A DNA stretch of 64,000 bases. It comes from Streptomyces flaveolus (lineage in GTDB: Bacteria > Actinomycetota > Actinomycetes > Streptomycetales > Streptomycetaceae). Each line of letters opens with the position of its first letter. Position 1 is the first letter of the stretch. The stretch covers positions 62,001-126,000 of the forward strand of contig NZ_JNWV01000025.1 in assembly GCF_000716535.1 (NCBI RefSeq). Direction: 5' to 3'. This document shows positions 27,699 to 36,250 of this stretch, one piece after another. The notes under the pieces were generated by a model that was not told the origin of the DNA, did no database searches, and saw nothing but the letters and a program-made list of their open reading frames with translations. The position numbers and the translations under genes are program-made.

Positions 27699-28712
27699 TC
27701 ACGCCGTCCCGGGCCTGACCAGCGTGTTGTCGCTGGTCAGGCCCGCGAGGTAGTCCGCGATGTTGGTCACCGTGGTCTCAGCGATCTGGCCTACGGCGTC
27801 CCTGGTGAAGTACGCCTGGTGCGAGGTGACCAGCACGTTGCTGAAGGTCATCAGCCTCGCGAGCCGTTCGTCGGTCATCACTTCCAGCGACTTGTCCAGG
27901 AAGAACACGCCGGCCTCCTCCTCGTACACATCGAGCCCCACGCCGCTCAGCCGCCCCGCGCGCAGTGCCTCCAGGAGGGCATCGGTGTCCACGAGGCCGC
28001 CCCGGCTGGAGTTGATCAGGATGGCGTCGTCCTTCATCAGCGCCAGCGCCTTGGTGTCGACGAGGTGGTGCGTGTCGGGCAGCAGCGGTACGTGCAGGCT
28101 GACCAGGTCCGCCTCGGCGAACAGCCGCTCCCGTGGGACGTACTCCACGCGCAGGGCGAGGCAGTCGGGACTCTCGGCGATGTCCCAGGCGAGCAGCCGC
28201 ATGCCGAAGCCGTGGGCGATCCGTGCGAAGGCGGTGCCGATCTTCCCGGTGCCCACCACCCCGGCCGTGCGGCCACGCAGGTCCCGGCCCATCAGCCCGT
28301 CGAGCCGGAAGTCGAACTCCCGGGTGCGCTGCACGGCGCGGACGATCCGGCGGTTGACAGCGAGCGCGAGGGTCCAGGCGAACTCGGCCACCGAGTACGG
28401 CGAGTAGTACGAGACGCGGGCCACCGACAGGCCGTTCTCCTCGGCGGCGCGGAGGTCGATGTTGTTGTGGCCGGTGGACCGCTGGGCGATCATCCGGGTG
28501 CCGCCACCGGCCAGGGCACGCAGCACCTCGGCGTCCAGGGTGTCGTTGACGCTGCTGATCACCACCTCGTGGCCGAGTGCGGTCGGCACGGTGTCCCGGT
28601 CCAGGAAGAGACCCAGACAGCGCAGCTCGTGACGGCCCGCGAACGCCTTGTCGAACGTCTCCCGCAGCAGGGGCTCCTCGTCGGAGAGGACGCCGTACGC
28701 GACGATCTCCAC
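27699..28712 (-). CDS. D-lactate dehydrogenase-like 2-hydroxyacid dehydrogenase
   Basis: A 337-aa NAD-dependent D-2-hydroxyacid dehydrogenase, closest to fermentative D-lactate dehydrogenases (VEIVAYGVLSDEEPLL at the start, RSTGHNNIDL, DVYEEEAGVFFLD, VTSHQAYFT). The nucleotide site is VVGTGKIGTAFARI (about 152). The catalytic Arg, Glu and His are expected in NSSRGGLVDTDAL, the DVYEEE loop and SHQA. GTG 28712 has GGGAG 8 bases upstream and gives the family's usual length; a GTG at 28751 is a poorer alternative. It would reduce pyruvate to D-lactate or do the reverse. It is followed by a hairpin and is probably monocistronic. Confidence 0.9.
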   Translation of the reverse strand: MEIVAYGVLSDEEPLLRETFDKAFAGRHELRCLGLFLDRDTVPTALGHEVVISSVNDTLDAEVLRALAGGGTRMIAQRSTGHNNIDLRAAEENGLSVARVSYYSPYSVAEFAWTLALAVNRRIVRAVQRTREFDFRLDGLMGRDLRGRTAGVVGTGKIGTAFARIAHGFGMRLLAWDIAESPDCLALRVEYVPRERLFAEADLVSLHVPLLPDTHHLVDTKALALMKDDAILINSSRGGLVDTDALLEALRAGRLSGVGLDVYEEEAGVFFLDKSLEVMTDERLARLMTFSNVLVTSHQAYFTRDAVGQIAETTVTNIADYLAGLTSDNTLVRPGTA

Positions 28713-28850
28713 CTGGTCTTCTCCCGTCGCCTCGGGTGATCTCGTGTCCACCGTGGGCCGTGACGGCCACGGGGGACGAGGCCGCCGGGGCCGTACAGCC
28801 GGGCCACCGGCCTCAGGGTGACCGCGGTGGCCGGGGGCAGCCGGCGGTGT

Positions 28851-30077
28851 TCAGCCCGGGTCGCCGGGAGTGAACGTGACGGGAAGTCCGGCCGGGCCAC
28901 GGAGGCCGCCGGGGCGCCAGGTCAGCTCCGTCGGCGGCACGGCCAGGGCCAGGTCCGGCAGACGGCGCAGAACCGTTCCGATGGCGATCTGGCCCTCCAG
29001 GCGGGCCAGCGGCGCGCCCAGGCAGTAGTGGATGCCGTGCCCGAAGGCCAGGTGGCCGTTGTCCCGTCGGGTGATGTCCAGCCGGTCGGGCTCGGGGAAC
29101 CGTGCCGGGTCACGGTCGGCGATCGCGGACGCGATGAGCACGGTCGCGCCGCGCGGGACCCTCACGCCGGCGATCTCGACGTCTTCGCGTGCGAATCGGG
29201 CGATGCCCGGGCTGACCGGGCCGTCGAAGCGCAGGAACTCCTCGATCGCGTCCGGCAGCAGTTCCGGGTTTTCCCGCAGGAGGGTGAGCTGGTCGGGGTG
29301 GGTGAGCAGCGCGGCGATGCCGCCGGCGATCAGGTTGACCGTCGTGATGTACCCGGCCACCAGCAGCAGGAAGGTCATGGCGATCAGCTCGTCGTGACTC
29401 AGCCGCTGCTCCTGGTCGTGGGCGTTGATCAGCGCGCTGAGAAGGTCGTCCCCCGGCCGGGCACGCTTGGCTTCGAGGTGCTTCGTCACGTAGGCGCGCA
29501 TCTGCTGCCACGCCTCGTCGACGACGACCGGGTCGGGCATCTTCTCCCCTCGTACGAGCATGGCGTCGGTCCACCGCTGGAAGTCGTACCGGTCGTCCAC
29601 CGGCACGCCCAGCAGCTCGCTGATGACGGTGACCGGCAGGGGCAGCGCGAAGTCCGCCACGAGTTCGGCCCGGCCGGCCGGGAGGACCGCGTCGAGGAGC
29701 CGGTCGGTGATCTCCTGGATACGGGGCCGCAGCTCGGCGATCCGGCGCGCCGTGAACGCCTTCGACACCAGGCGGCGCAGCCGGGTGTGGTCGGGCGGGT
29801 CGGAGCGCAGCATGGTGCTCAACATCGATTCCCGCTCGAACTCGGGGAGCTGTTCGACGAGGCGGGGATCGGAGGCGTCACGGACATCGCTGCTCAGCCT
29901 GGGGTCGGACAGGGCGGCGAGTCCGTCCTCGTAGCGGGTGACCAGCCAGGCGTCCAGGCCGCCGGCGATGATCGCGCAGCGGACGGGGCCCTCCTCGCGG
30001 AGTCGTCGGTACAGGGGGTAGGGATCCGCCACGAAGGCCGGGTCGCCGTAGGGGAGAAGGACTGGCTGCTGGCTCAT
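28851..30077 (-). CDS. Cytochrome P450 (CYP) with atypical I-helix
   Basis: A 408-aa class I bacterial P450. The haem loop FGHGIHYCLGAPLARLE (cysteine near 353), the EEFLRF ExxR motif (about 282) and LRSDPPDHTRLRRLVSKAF (about 90) are all intact. The I-helix reads LLVAGYITTVN (about 243) where most bacterial P450s have AGxE/DTT, so the acidic residue before the threonine is replaced by isoleucine. ATG 30077 has GGGAGG 6 bases upstream. No ferredoxin or reductase gene is adjacent. Substrate unknown; monooxygenation of a small hydrophobic compound is the default expectation. Confidence 0.93.
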   Translation of the reverse strand: MSQQPVLLPYGDPAFVADPYPLYRRLREEGPVRCAIIAGGLDAWLVTRYEDGLAALSDPRLSSDVRDASDPRLVEQLPEFERESMLSTMLRSDPPDHTRLRRLVSKAFTARRIAELRPRIQEITDRLLDAVLPAGRAELVADFALPLPVTVISELLGVPVDDRYDFQRWTDAMLVRGEKMPDPVVVDEAWQQMRAYVTKHLEAKRARPGDDLLSALINAHDQEQRLSHDELIAMTFLLLVAGYITTVNLIAGGIAALLTHPDQLTLLRENPELLPDAIEEFLRFDGPVSPGIARFAREDVEIAGVRVPRGATVLIASAIADRDPARFPEPDRLDITRRDNGHLAFGHGIHYCLGAPLARLEGQIAIGTVLRRLPDLALAVPPTELTWRPGGLRGPAGLPVTFTPGDPG

Positions 30078-30197
30078 CGTGCCTCCCGGAACAGGCAGCG
30101 ACCATATGTTCGTGTTTGTCGCTGTCTAGGGTGTATACCCAGATTCCTCGGCCGGGCGGCATGGCCTGCCTCTCGCGGCGGGCCCCACCGCCTCCCC

Positions 30198-30740
30198 GTG
30201 GCCGTGGCGGTCCCGGCGCTGCTGCTGTGCGGAGCCGGCGTGGCGCAGTGGGTGACGCTGGTCGGGGTGGTGGTCGTACTGGCCGTCGTCGCGGTCGCGA
30301 CGTCTGGTCGGCGGGGTGTGGCATCGGGCCGGGGCGGCCATGCTGGTGGCGGTGGCCGGTTTCGCGCTGACGCTGTTCGCCGGACCCGCGGTGTACGAGG
30401 GGTACATGCGGACCGTGGGCGATCCGGTGGACGCGGTCGTCGTGGACGTCGCCGGCCTGCACCGCGAGCACGGCGCCGGCATGGTGTGCACGCTCCGCGA
30501 ACTGGGCGGCGAGCGGCGCACCTTCGAGGTCTCCCAGATGCAGAACTGCTTCGGGCAGGCCGGGAAGGGCGACCGGATCACGGTGCGGGAGGACCCGCTG
30601 GGGCTGCTCGATCCCTGGCTTCCGTACGGGCCCGAGGACCGGGACACCACCGGGATCACCGTCGCCACGACGATCGGGCCGACGCTGCTGGTCGGTGCTT
30701 CCGTCTTCCACGGGGGACAGCGGCGGCGCGCCGGTCAGCG
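30198..30740 (+). pseudogene. Small membrane protein remnant with frameshift
   Basis: A coding-like stretch split across frames. From GTG 30198 one frame reads VAVAVPALLLCGAGVAQWVT and a further hydrophobic run. After about 30300 the sense continues in another frame as VWHRAGAAMLVAVAGFALTL, then a cytosolic or external domain (CTLRELGGERRTFEVSQMQN) and a last hydrophobic run IGPTLLVGASV. The change needs one base gained between about 30290 and 30316. No stop occurs near the expected end: the second frame runs on through the antisense of the sugar kinase gene to 31437. I do not recognise the family. This looks like a decayed two- to three-pass membrane protein. Confidence 0.5.
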
Positions 30741-31799
30741 GGCGGCTCCGCCTGGCGCGTACCCCGTGCCCGGCGGAGTTCGCTCCCGCACCTGGCCGGC
30801 TGCCTCCCACTCCGGGTCCGGCAGGGCGAGGAGCCGTTCGATGCGGTCCTGGGCCGGCAGCGGGCCGTGGTCCCCTGTCACCCGCAGCGCCGACACCGCC
30901 GTGATGTGTCCCAGTCTGAGCGCCCGCGTCGTCGTGAGGCCCCTCAGGAGACCCGCGAGGAAACCCGCGGCGAAGGCGTCGCCGGCGCCCACGGGTTCGA
31001 CCACGGCCGTCCGTAGCGCCGGCACGGTGTACACGCCGTGGTCGGTGAGGGCGGTGGCGGCGTGGGCGCCGTCCTTGACCACGAGGATGCGGGGATGCGG
31101 GAGCAGGTGCCGTACGTCGGTCACCGTCAGGTCCTCGCCCCACAGGCCCTGCGCCTCGTCGAGGCCGACGAAGACGATGTCCGCCCGGTCGGCCAGTCGG
31201 CGCAGCACGGGGGCCGCGGTGCCGTCGGGCCACAGGGCGGGTCGGTGGTTGACGTCGAAGCTGAGCGCGTGGGAGCGCGCGTCCACGGGAGTGGCCAGTG
31301 CCTTGGTGACCAGTTCCCGGCAGGAGGGCGACAGGGCGGGGGTGATGCCGGTGAAGTGCAGCAGGGCCGCCGAGCGGACGGGCTCCTCGTCCAGCAGTTC
31401 CGGACCGAGTGTGGAAGCCGCCGAACCCGCTCGGTAGTAGTGCACGCGCGTGCCGGTGGCGGTGCCCGGGCTCTTCACCAGCAGACCCGTGGGGTGCCGG
31501 GCGTCGGTGCGCACGTGCGAGACGTCGACTCCGGCGGCGGACACCGTGGCGCGCACGCGTCTGCCCAGCGGATCGTCCCCCAGGGCCGAGAGCCAGGCGA
31601 CCGGGATGCCGTGGTCGGCCAGGTACATGGCCACGTTCGACTCCGCGCCCGCCACCGACAGCCTCAACTGCCCGGCTTGCTCCAGTGGTTCGGGCGGATC
31701 GGGCACCAAGGCCGCCATCGTCTCGCCGACGCACACCACGCGCCCGGCGGCGGGGCGCCACGGCTGACCCGTCAGGTCTCGCGCCTTGGCCCCGGTCAC
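30735..31799 (-). CDS. PfkB family sugar kinase, probable 2-dehydro-3-deoxygalactonate/gluconate kinase
   Basis: A 354-aa ribokinase-fold kinase resembling KDG kinases. The substrate-side motif is LRLSVAGAESNVAMYLADHG (about 45) and the C-terminal PfkB signature is VEPVGAGDAFAAGFLAGLL, with the catalytic aspartate near residue 278. It should phosphorylate 2-dehydro-3-deoxy-galactonate to the 6-phosphate that the neighbouring aldolase splits. E. coli DgoK belongs to another fold, so this would be a non-orthologous replacement. GTG 31799 overlaps the previous stop (GTGA) and has GGGGAGGGG upstream. It is the last gene of the galactose operon. Confidence 0.85.
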   Translation of the reverse strand: MTGAKARDLTGQPWRPAAGRVVCVGETMAALVPDPPEPLEQAGQLRLSVAGAESNVAMYLADHGIPVAWLSALGDDPLGRRVRATVSAAGVDVSHVRTDARHPTGLLVKSPGTATGTRVHYYRAGSAASTLGPELLDEEPVRSAALLHFTGITPALSPSCRELVTKALATPVDARSHALSFDVNHRPALWPDGTAAPVLRRLADRADIVFVGLDEAQGLWGEDLTVTDVRHLLPHPRILVVKDGAHAATALTDHGVYTVPALRTAVVEPVGAGDAFAAGFLAGLLRGLTTTRALRLGHITAVSALRVTGDHGPLPAQDRIERLLALPDPEWEAAGQVRERTPPGTGYAPGGAAR

Positions 31800-32716
31800 G
31801 CGGGTCCCCTCCCCGACGCTTCGCCCCGGACCACCGCCGGCGCCGTCGGGACGACGGAGGCAGTCGGTCGATAGGGCGCGGCCGGGCTGCCCGGCACCTC
31901 GACCCGGACGCTGAACACGGCGCCGTCGTACGGCCCGGGCGGGTTCAGGCCCAGCCGCGCGGTGGTGATGTGCAGGACGTCGCCCTCGAGGCACACGCCG
32001 GCCGGCCGGCTCGCGGGCAGCCGCAGGATGCGGTCCGGCGTGCCGTCGGGAAGGTGACGGCGTACCGTTCCGCTGCCCCAGACGGCGATCCACACGGCGC
32101 CCTCCGCGTCGACCGCCATGCCGTCGGGGCTGCCGTCGTCCACGGTGACGAAGACCTCGGGTGTGCCGAGCCGGCCGGTCGGGGGGTCGACGGGATAGCG
32201 GCGGACGACGCCTCGGGCGCTGTCGGCGAGGTACATCGAGCGCCCGTCCGGGGTGAACACGGGGCCGTTGGGCACGGTGATGCCCTCCAGGACGCGTTCC
32301 ACCGTGCCGTCGTGGCCGACGCGGTAGAGCGCGCCGGCGTCCTCGTCGGCGTCGTAGCTCATGCTGCCCGCCCAGAAGCGGCCCGAGGGGTCGGCCACGG
32401 CGTCGTTCATGCGCATGCGCGGTGCGCCGCCGTCCTCCGGGCGGCCCAGCCAGCTCATGGCGCCGTCGGGGTGGAGCAGGCAGATGCCGGTTCCCGCGGC
32501 CGCGATCCAGGTGCCCGGGTGATCTGCGACGGGGGCGACGGCCCCCAGCGGAACAGGGAGGTGCGCGACGGTCCGCAGCGGGGCCGTGGGATCGGCGGGG
32601 GCCGTGAGGAGGCGACCGGCGAGGAGGTCCACCAGGACGATCCCGGTGCCGGTCCAGCGGATGCCCTCGCCGAGTTCGAGGCGGTCCGGGCGGGTGGGGC
32701 GGGGCTCCGCGGTCAC
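31796..32716 (-). CDS. SMP-30/gluconolactonase family lactonase
   Basis: A 306-aa six-bladed propeller of the SMP-30 family. Signature residues appear in LELGEGIRWTGTGIVLVDLL (metal Glu near 17), RMNDAVADPSGRFWAGSMSY (Asn near 103) and DDGSPDGMAVDAEGAVWIA (Asp near 202). In this operon it should open galactono-1,4/1,5-lactone, made by the SDR dehydrogenase, to galactonate. Overlaps of 4 bases with both the aldolase upstream and the kinase downstream show tight translational coupling. No signal peptide is present, so it is cytoplasmic. Confidence 0.9.
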   Translation of the reverse strand: MTAEPRPTRPDRLELGEGIRWTGTGIVLVDLLAGRLLTAPADPTAPLRTVAHLPVPLGAVAPVADHPGTWIAAAGTGICLLHPDGAMSWLGRPEDGGAPRMRMNDAVADPSGRFWAGSMSYDADEDAGALYRVGHDGTVERVLEGITVPNGPVFTPDGRSMYLADSARGVVRRYPVDPPTGRLGTPEVFVTVDDGSPDGMAVDAEGAVWIAVWGSGTVRRHLPDGTPDRILRLPASRPAGVCLEGDVLHITTARLGLNPPGPYDGAVFSVRVEVPGSPAAPYRPTASVVPTAPAVVRGEASGRGPA

Positions 32717-33345
32717 GGCGCCACCTCTCGTGCGACGGTGCGGAAGGCGCGGGCCCGGGTCCTCAGCGCGTCGACGCTGCCGCCGTCGGCGGCGTCGCCG
32801 ACGAGCGGGGAACCGACGCCGACCGCCGTCGCCCCCGCGGCGAGGCAGGCGCGGGCGACGGCCTCGTCGACCCCGCCCACGGGGACGAACGCGGCGTCGG
32901 GGAACGGGCCGCGCAGGGCCTTCAGGTACGCGGCTCCCCCGGCCTGGGCGATCGGGAAGATCTTCAGCGCCGCCGCGCCCATGCTCCGGGCGGCGATCAC
33001 GTCGGTCGGGGTGAACACACCGGCGAGCACCGGCAGGCCCAGGTCGTGTGCGGCGGGTACGGCTTCGCCCAGGCCGGGCGTGACCACGAACGCCGCTCCC
33101 GCGCGGTGGGCGGCACGCGCGTCGGCGGCGGTCAGGACAGTGCCCGCGCCCAAGGGGCGGTCGGGGCCGAGGAGTTCCCGGGCCCGCGCGATGACGGTGA
33201 GGGCGTCCGTGCCGGTGAGCGACACCTCGATGAGGTCGATGCCCTCCTCGGAAAGTGTCAGTACGGTGCGCAGCGCGGCCTCGGCGTCGCGTCCGCGGAC
33301 GATGGCCAGCAGACGGTGGGCCGCGAGTGCGGCGGGCAGATCCAC
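32713..33345 (-). CDS. dgoA: 2-dehydro-3-deoxy-6-phosphogalactonate/gluconate aldolase
   Basis: A 210-aa class I aldolase of the KDPG/KDPGal family, the usual length. The Schiff-base lysine is in AALKIFPIAQAGG (about 129). The catalytic glutamate is in IDLIEVSLTGTDA (about 40) and the phosphate site in VPVGGVDEA. It cleaves KDPGal or KDPG into pyruvate and glyceraldehyde-3-phosphate. GTG 33345 is chosen because AAGGAG lies 9 bases upstream and it gives the family length; upstream in-frame codons would add an Arg-rich tail that overlaps the mutarotase gene. The dgoA name rests on its dgoD neighbour. Confidence 0.88.
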   Translation of the reverse strand: MDLPAALAAHRLLAIVRGRDAEAALRTVLTLSEEGIDLIEVSLTGTDALTVIARARELLGPDRPLGAGTVLTAADARAAHRAGAAFVVTPGLGEAVPAAHDLGLPVLAGVFTPTDVIAARSMGAAALKIFPIAQAGGAAYLKALRGPFPDAAFVPVGGVDEAVARACLAAGATAVGVGSPLVGDAADGGSVDALRTRARAFRTVAREVAP

Positions 33346-33368
33346 GAACGGGTCTCCTTGCTGGGGGA

Positions 33369-34262
33369 TCAGGGGCAGCGGCAGGCGGTGGAGAGCGTCA
33401 GTCGCCAGTGCACCTCTCCCGTGGCGGGAACCTCGGCGGCGTCCCCGGGGCCGGCGTCGGCGAGGTCGAAGACGCGGCCGAGCATCGGCTCCACGCCCGT
33501 GCTGCGGTAGGGGTTCGCCTCGGGGAAGCCACCGAGGTTGCGCCACAGAGCGATCGACACGGGTTGCCCGGCTCCGGAGTGCCGGCCCTCCGGTCGAGCG
33601 ACCGCCTGCTCATCGGCCACCGGGTGTCCGGCCACGCTGTCCGCGGTCACCCGCACGCTCAGGGACAGCCGGCCGTGGCCGTCGTGCACGCAGCACAGGT
33701 GTGTGTCCACTACGGCTCCCACCGCGGTGCCGTCGTCGGGGCCGAGCCGGTCGAGGGCCAGTCCGCGCGGGGCGGGCCAGGAACCGGCGACCCAGGGCGC
33801 GCCGTCGGGCCACGGCTCCTTCAGCAGGGGGGCGGCTTCGGGGAACAGGCGGGTGGTCGCGCCGCCGGTCATGTGGAGGGTGGCGTGCTCCGAGAGGTCG
33901 AGCAGGGCGTGCGCCGCCCAGACGAAGCGGAAGCCGGGTTCGGCGGTCAGCGTGTAGTCGGCTTCCGCCCCGTCGGGTGTGGCGCGGAGGGTGCGGGTCA
34001 GGGTGAAGGCGGCGCAGTGGACCCGTTCGGTGTCGCCGTCCCGGGTCCACGGGCGGGACCATGCGTCGCCGTGGTCGGGGCGGCCCCGGACGGTGGGCAC
34101 GCATTCCTCGAGTCCGCCCGCGTCGACGAACGCGTCGCCGGGGGCGGCGTCGTCCCGTTCCGGTGCGTGCCGGTGCCAGAGCCATTCGCGGCCGTCCGCG
34201 CGCAGCGAGGTCCAACGGCCGCCGTGGGCCGGGTCGGTGACGACGTCGAGCATGCGGGTCAC
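33369..34262 (-). CDS. Aldose 1-epimerase-like (mutarotase fold) protein
   Basis: A protein of about 297 aa resembling the galactose mutarotase superfamily: an all-beta sequence with GGLEECVPTVRG early, TLTAEPGFRFVWAAHALLDL at about 125 with a family-type histidine, and ISIALWRNLGG-like sequence near the end. It may interconvert anomers of galactose before oxidation, since galactose dehydrogenases act on the beta-pyranose. Similarity is weak, so a different aldose or uronate substrate is possible. GTG 34262 overlaps the dgoD stop (GTGA); ATG 34265 is an alternative. Confidence 0.7.
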   Translation of the reverse strand: MTRMLDVVTDPAHGGRWTSLRADGREWLWHRHAPERDDAAPGDAFVDAGGLEECVPTVRGRPDHGDAWSRPWTRDGDTERVHCAAFTLTRTLRATPDGAEADYTLTAEPGFRFVWAAHALLDLSEHATLHMTGGATTRLFPEAAPLLKEPWPDGAPWVAGSWPAPRGLALDRLGPDDGTAVGAVVDTHLCCVHDGHGRLSLSVRVTADSVAGHPVADEQAVARPEGRHSGAGQPVSIALWRNLGGFPEANPYRSTGVEPMLGRVFDLADAGPGDAAEVPATGEVHWRLTLSTACRCP

Positions 34263-35404
34263 CATTCCGCGAACGAGCCGTCGGGGTGCCGCCACACGGG
34301 GTTGCGCCAGGCGTGCCCGCTCCGGTCGGCCGCGCGTACGGCCGCCTCGTCCAGGGTGATGCCGAGGCCGGGGGCGTCGTTGCGGCGGGCGTGACCGTCG
34401 ACGAACCGGAACGGTTCGGGGTCGGCGAGGTAGGACAGGAGGTCGGCGTCCTTGTTGTAGTGGATGCCGCGGCTCTGCTCCTGGATGAGGAAGTTCGGGG
34501 TGGCGAAGGCGATCTGGAGGCTGGCCGCGAGGGCGATGGGGCCGAGGGGGCAGTGCGGGGCGAGCTGGGCGCCGAAGGTGTCGGCGAGTGCGGCGATCCG
34601 GTGCACCTCGGAGATGCCGCCCGCGTGGGACAGGTCGGGCTGGGCGACGGCGATCCCGGCGGTCAGGACGGGCAGGAACTCGCCGCGGGAGTAGAGGCGT
34701 TCGCCGGTGGCCAGCGGCACCGGGCCGGCGGTGACCAGGCCGGGCAGCAGGTGGTTGTGCTCGGGGAGGACCGGCTCCTCCACGAACAACGGGTGCAGCG
34801 GCGCCACTTCGGCGAGGGCGCGGCGGGCGCTGGCGGCGGTGAAGCGGCCGTGGAAGTCGACGGCGACGTCCCGGTCGGGGCCGAGCACCTCCCGGGCCGC
34901 CGCCACCCGGGCGACGACGGCCGCCGTCTCGGCCGGGGTGGTGATCGGTGAGGTGGCCCCGGCGGCGTTCATCTTCACCGCGGTGAAGCCGGCCTCCACC
35001 TGGGCCGCTATCTGGTCGGTCAGCTCGGCGGGCTCGTCACCGCCGACCCAGGCGTAGACCCGGACGCGTTCGCGCACGGGGCCGCCGAGCAGGGCGTGCA
35101 CGGGGGCGCCGTAGGTCTTGCCGGCGATGTCCCACAGGGCCTGGTCGAGGCCGGCGACCGCGCTGGAGAGCACGGGGCCGCCGCGGTAGAAGCTGCCCTT
35201 GGTGAGCACCTGCCAGTGGTCCTGGATGCGCAGCGGGTCCTTTCCGAGAAGCTGTTCGGCGAGGACGTCGACGGCGGCGCGCACCACCTCGGCGCGTCCC
35301 TCCACGACGGGTTCTCCCCAGCCGACCACGCCGTCGTCGGTCTCGATCCGGCAGAACAGCCAGCGCGGCGGTACCAGGAACGTCTCAATGCGGGCGATCT
35401 TCAC
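34259..35404 (-). CDS. dgoD: D-galactonate dehydratase, enolase superfamily
   Basis: A 381-aa enzyme that aligns along its length with E. coli DgoD as I recall it (382 aa). Shared blocks include PPRWLFCRIETDDGVVGWGE, SFYRGGPVLSSAVAGLDQAL, YAWVGGD, QPDLSHAGGISEVHRIA, LAPHCPLGPIALAASLQI, LIQEQSRGIHYNKDADLL and the final WRNPVWRHPDGSFAEW. Metal ligands are expected in AVDFHGRF, LFVEEPVLPEH and ATGERLYSR; the catalytic histidine is in APHCPLGP. It converts D-galactonate to 2-dehydro-3-deoxy-D-galactonate, the committed step of the De Ley-Doudoroff route. It overlaps the GntR regulator by 4 bases (ATGA). Confidence 0.95.
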   Translation of the reverse strand: MKIARIETFLVPPRWLFCRIETDDGVVGWGEPVVEGRAEVVRAAVDVLAEQLLGKDPLRIQDHWQVLTKGSFYRGGPVLSSAVAGLDQALWDIAGKTYGAPVHALLGGPVRERVRVYAWVGGDEPAELTDQIAAQVEAGFTAVKMNAAGATSPITTPAETAAVVARVAAAREVLGPDRDVAVDFHGRFTAASARRALAEVAPLHPLFVEEPVLPEHNHLLPGLVTAGPVPLATGERLYSRGEFLPVLTAGIAVAQPDLSHAGGISEVHRIAALADTFGAQLAPHCPLGPIALAASLQIAFATPNFLIQEQSRGIHYNKDADLLSYLADPEPFRFVDGHARRNDAPGLGITLDEAAVRAADRSGHAWRNPVWRHPDGSFAEW

Positions 35405-36138
35405 TTGCCGCCGGTGCCTTTCGTGTCGTCGGGGCCGTCGATCCGGTCCAGGTCGCGCCCGGCCTGTTCGAGGAGGGCGTGCATGGCGGCCTCGGCGGCC
35501 CGCGGGTCCTGGTCGCGTACGGCGTCCAGGACGGCGCGGTGGGCGGGAACCGGGTCCTCGCTGTGCGGCGAGCTGTGGACCAGGCGGTCGCGGTGGGCGA
35601 GGCCGGACTCGATCACCATCTCCATGCGTTCCAGCAGCTCGTTGTGGGTGGCGGCGAGCAGGGCGCGGTGGAAGGCGAGGTCGGCCTCGACGGCGTGGAC
35701 GGGGTCGGTGTCGTGCTCCCCCATCGCCGCGAGGGCGGCGTCCAGGGCCGCGAGGTCGTCGTCGGTACGGCGTTCGGCGGCGAGGCGGACGGCGGCCGGC
35801 TCGATGATGGCCCGCACCTCGGCGAGGTTGCGCAGCAGCGCCCGGTCGGCCTCGTCGGCGCCGCCGCCCTCGAACTGCCAGCGCAGGACGTCGGCGTCGA
35901 GGAGGTTCCAGTCGGCGCGCGCCCGGACGAAGGTGCCCCGTTTCTGGCGGGCGTCGACCATGCCCTTGGCGGCCAGTACCTTCAGGGACTCGCGCAGGGC
36001 GGTGAGGCTGACGTCCAGTTCGCTCTGCAACGCCACCAGGTCGAGCGTGGCCCCCTCGGGGATCTCGCCGCCCAGGATGCGGCGGGCCAGCGCCTCCACC
36101 GTCTGGCCGTGCACGCCGCGGCGGGCGTAGGGCGTCAT
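35401..36138 (-). CDS. GntR family regulator, FadR subfamily
   Basis: A 245-aa repressor-type regulator. It has an N-terminal winged helix (TVEALARRILGGEIPEGATL, DVSLTALRESLKVLAAKGMV) and an all-helical FCD effector domain with EVRAIIEPAAVRLAAE, DLAFHRALLAATHN and AHRAVLDAVRDQDPRAAEAA, including metal-binding-type Asp/His positions. E. coli DgoR, the galactonate repressor, belongs to the same subfamily, so galactonate is the likely inducer. ATG 36138 has AGAAAGG 9 bases upstream. It sits inside the operon directly ahead of dgoD, so it probably autoregulates. Confidence 0.92.
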   Translation of the reverse strand: MTPYARRGVHGQTVEALARRILGGEIPEGATLDLVALQSELDVSLTALRESLKVLAAKGMVDARQKRGTFVRARADWNLLDADVLRWQFEGGGADEADRALLRNLAEVRAIIEPAAVRLAAERRTDDDLAALDAALAAMGEHDTDPVHAVEADLAFHRALLAATHNELLERMEMVIESGLAHRDRLVHSSPHSEDPVPAHRAVLDAVRDQDPRAAEAAMHALLEQAGRDLDRIDGPDDTKGTGGK

Positions 36139-36161
36139 GTCGTACAGCCTTTCTCTTCGGA

Positions 36162-36225
36162 TGCGCACACCTCTGGGACGAGTGGGGATGCGCACGTGTC
36201 GGACGAGTATGGACCGGGTGCGCAC
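36162..36225. promoter_or_regulatory. Repeated TGCGCAC elements before the GntR gene
   Basis: In the 112-base gap between the SDR and GntR genes, TGCGCAC occurs at 36162-36168, 36189-36195 and 36219-36225; the last lies within the palindrome GTGCGCAC. Two copies of GGACGAGT sit between them. Spacing near 27 and 30 bases suggests protein binding on roughly one helix face. Binding by the adjacent GntR protein and an internal promoter are inference. Confidence 0.35.
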
Positions 36226-36250
36226 GGGCCGCGTGTGCGCGCGGCGGTCG

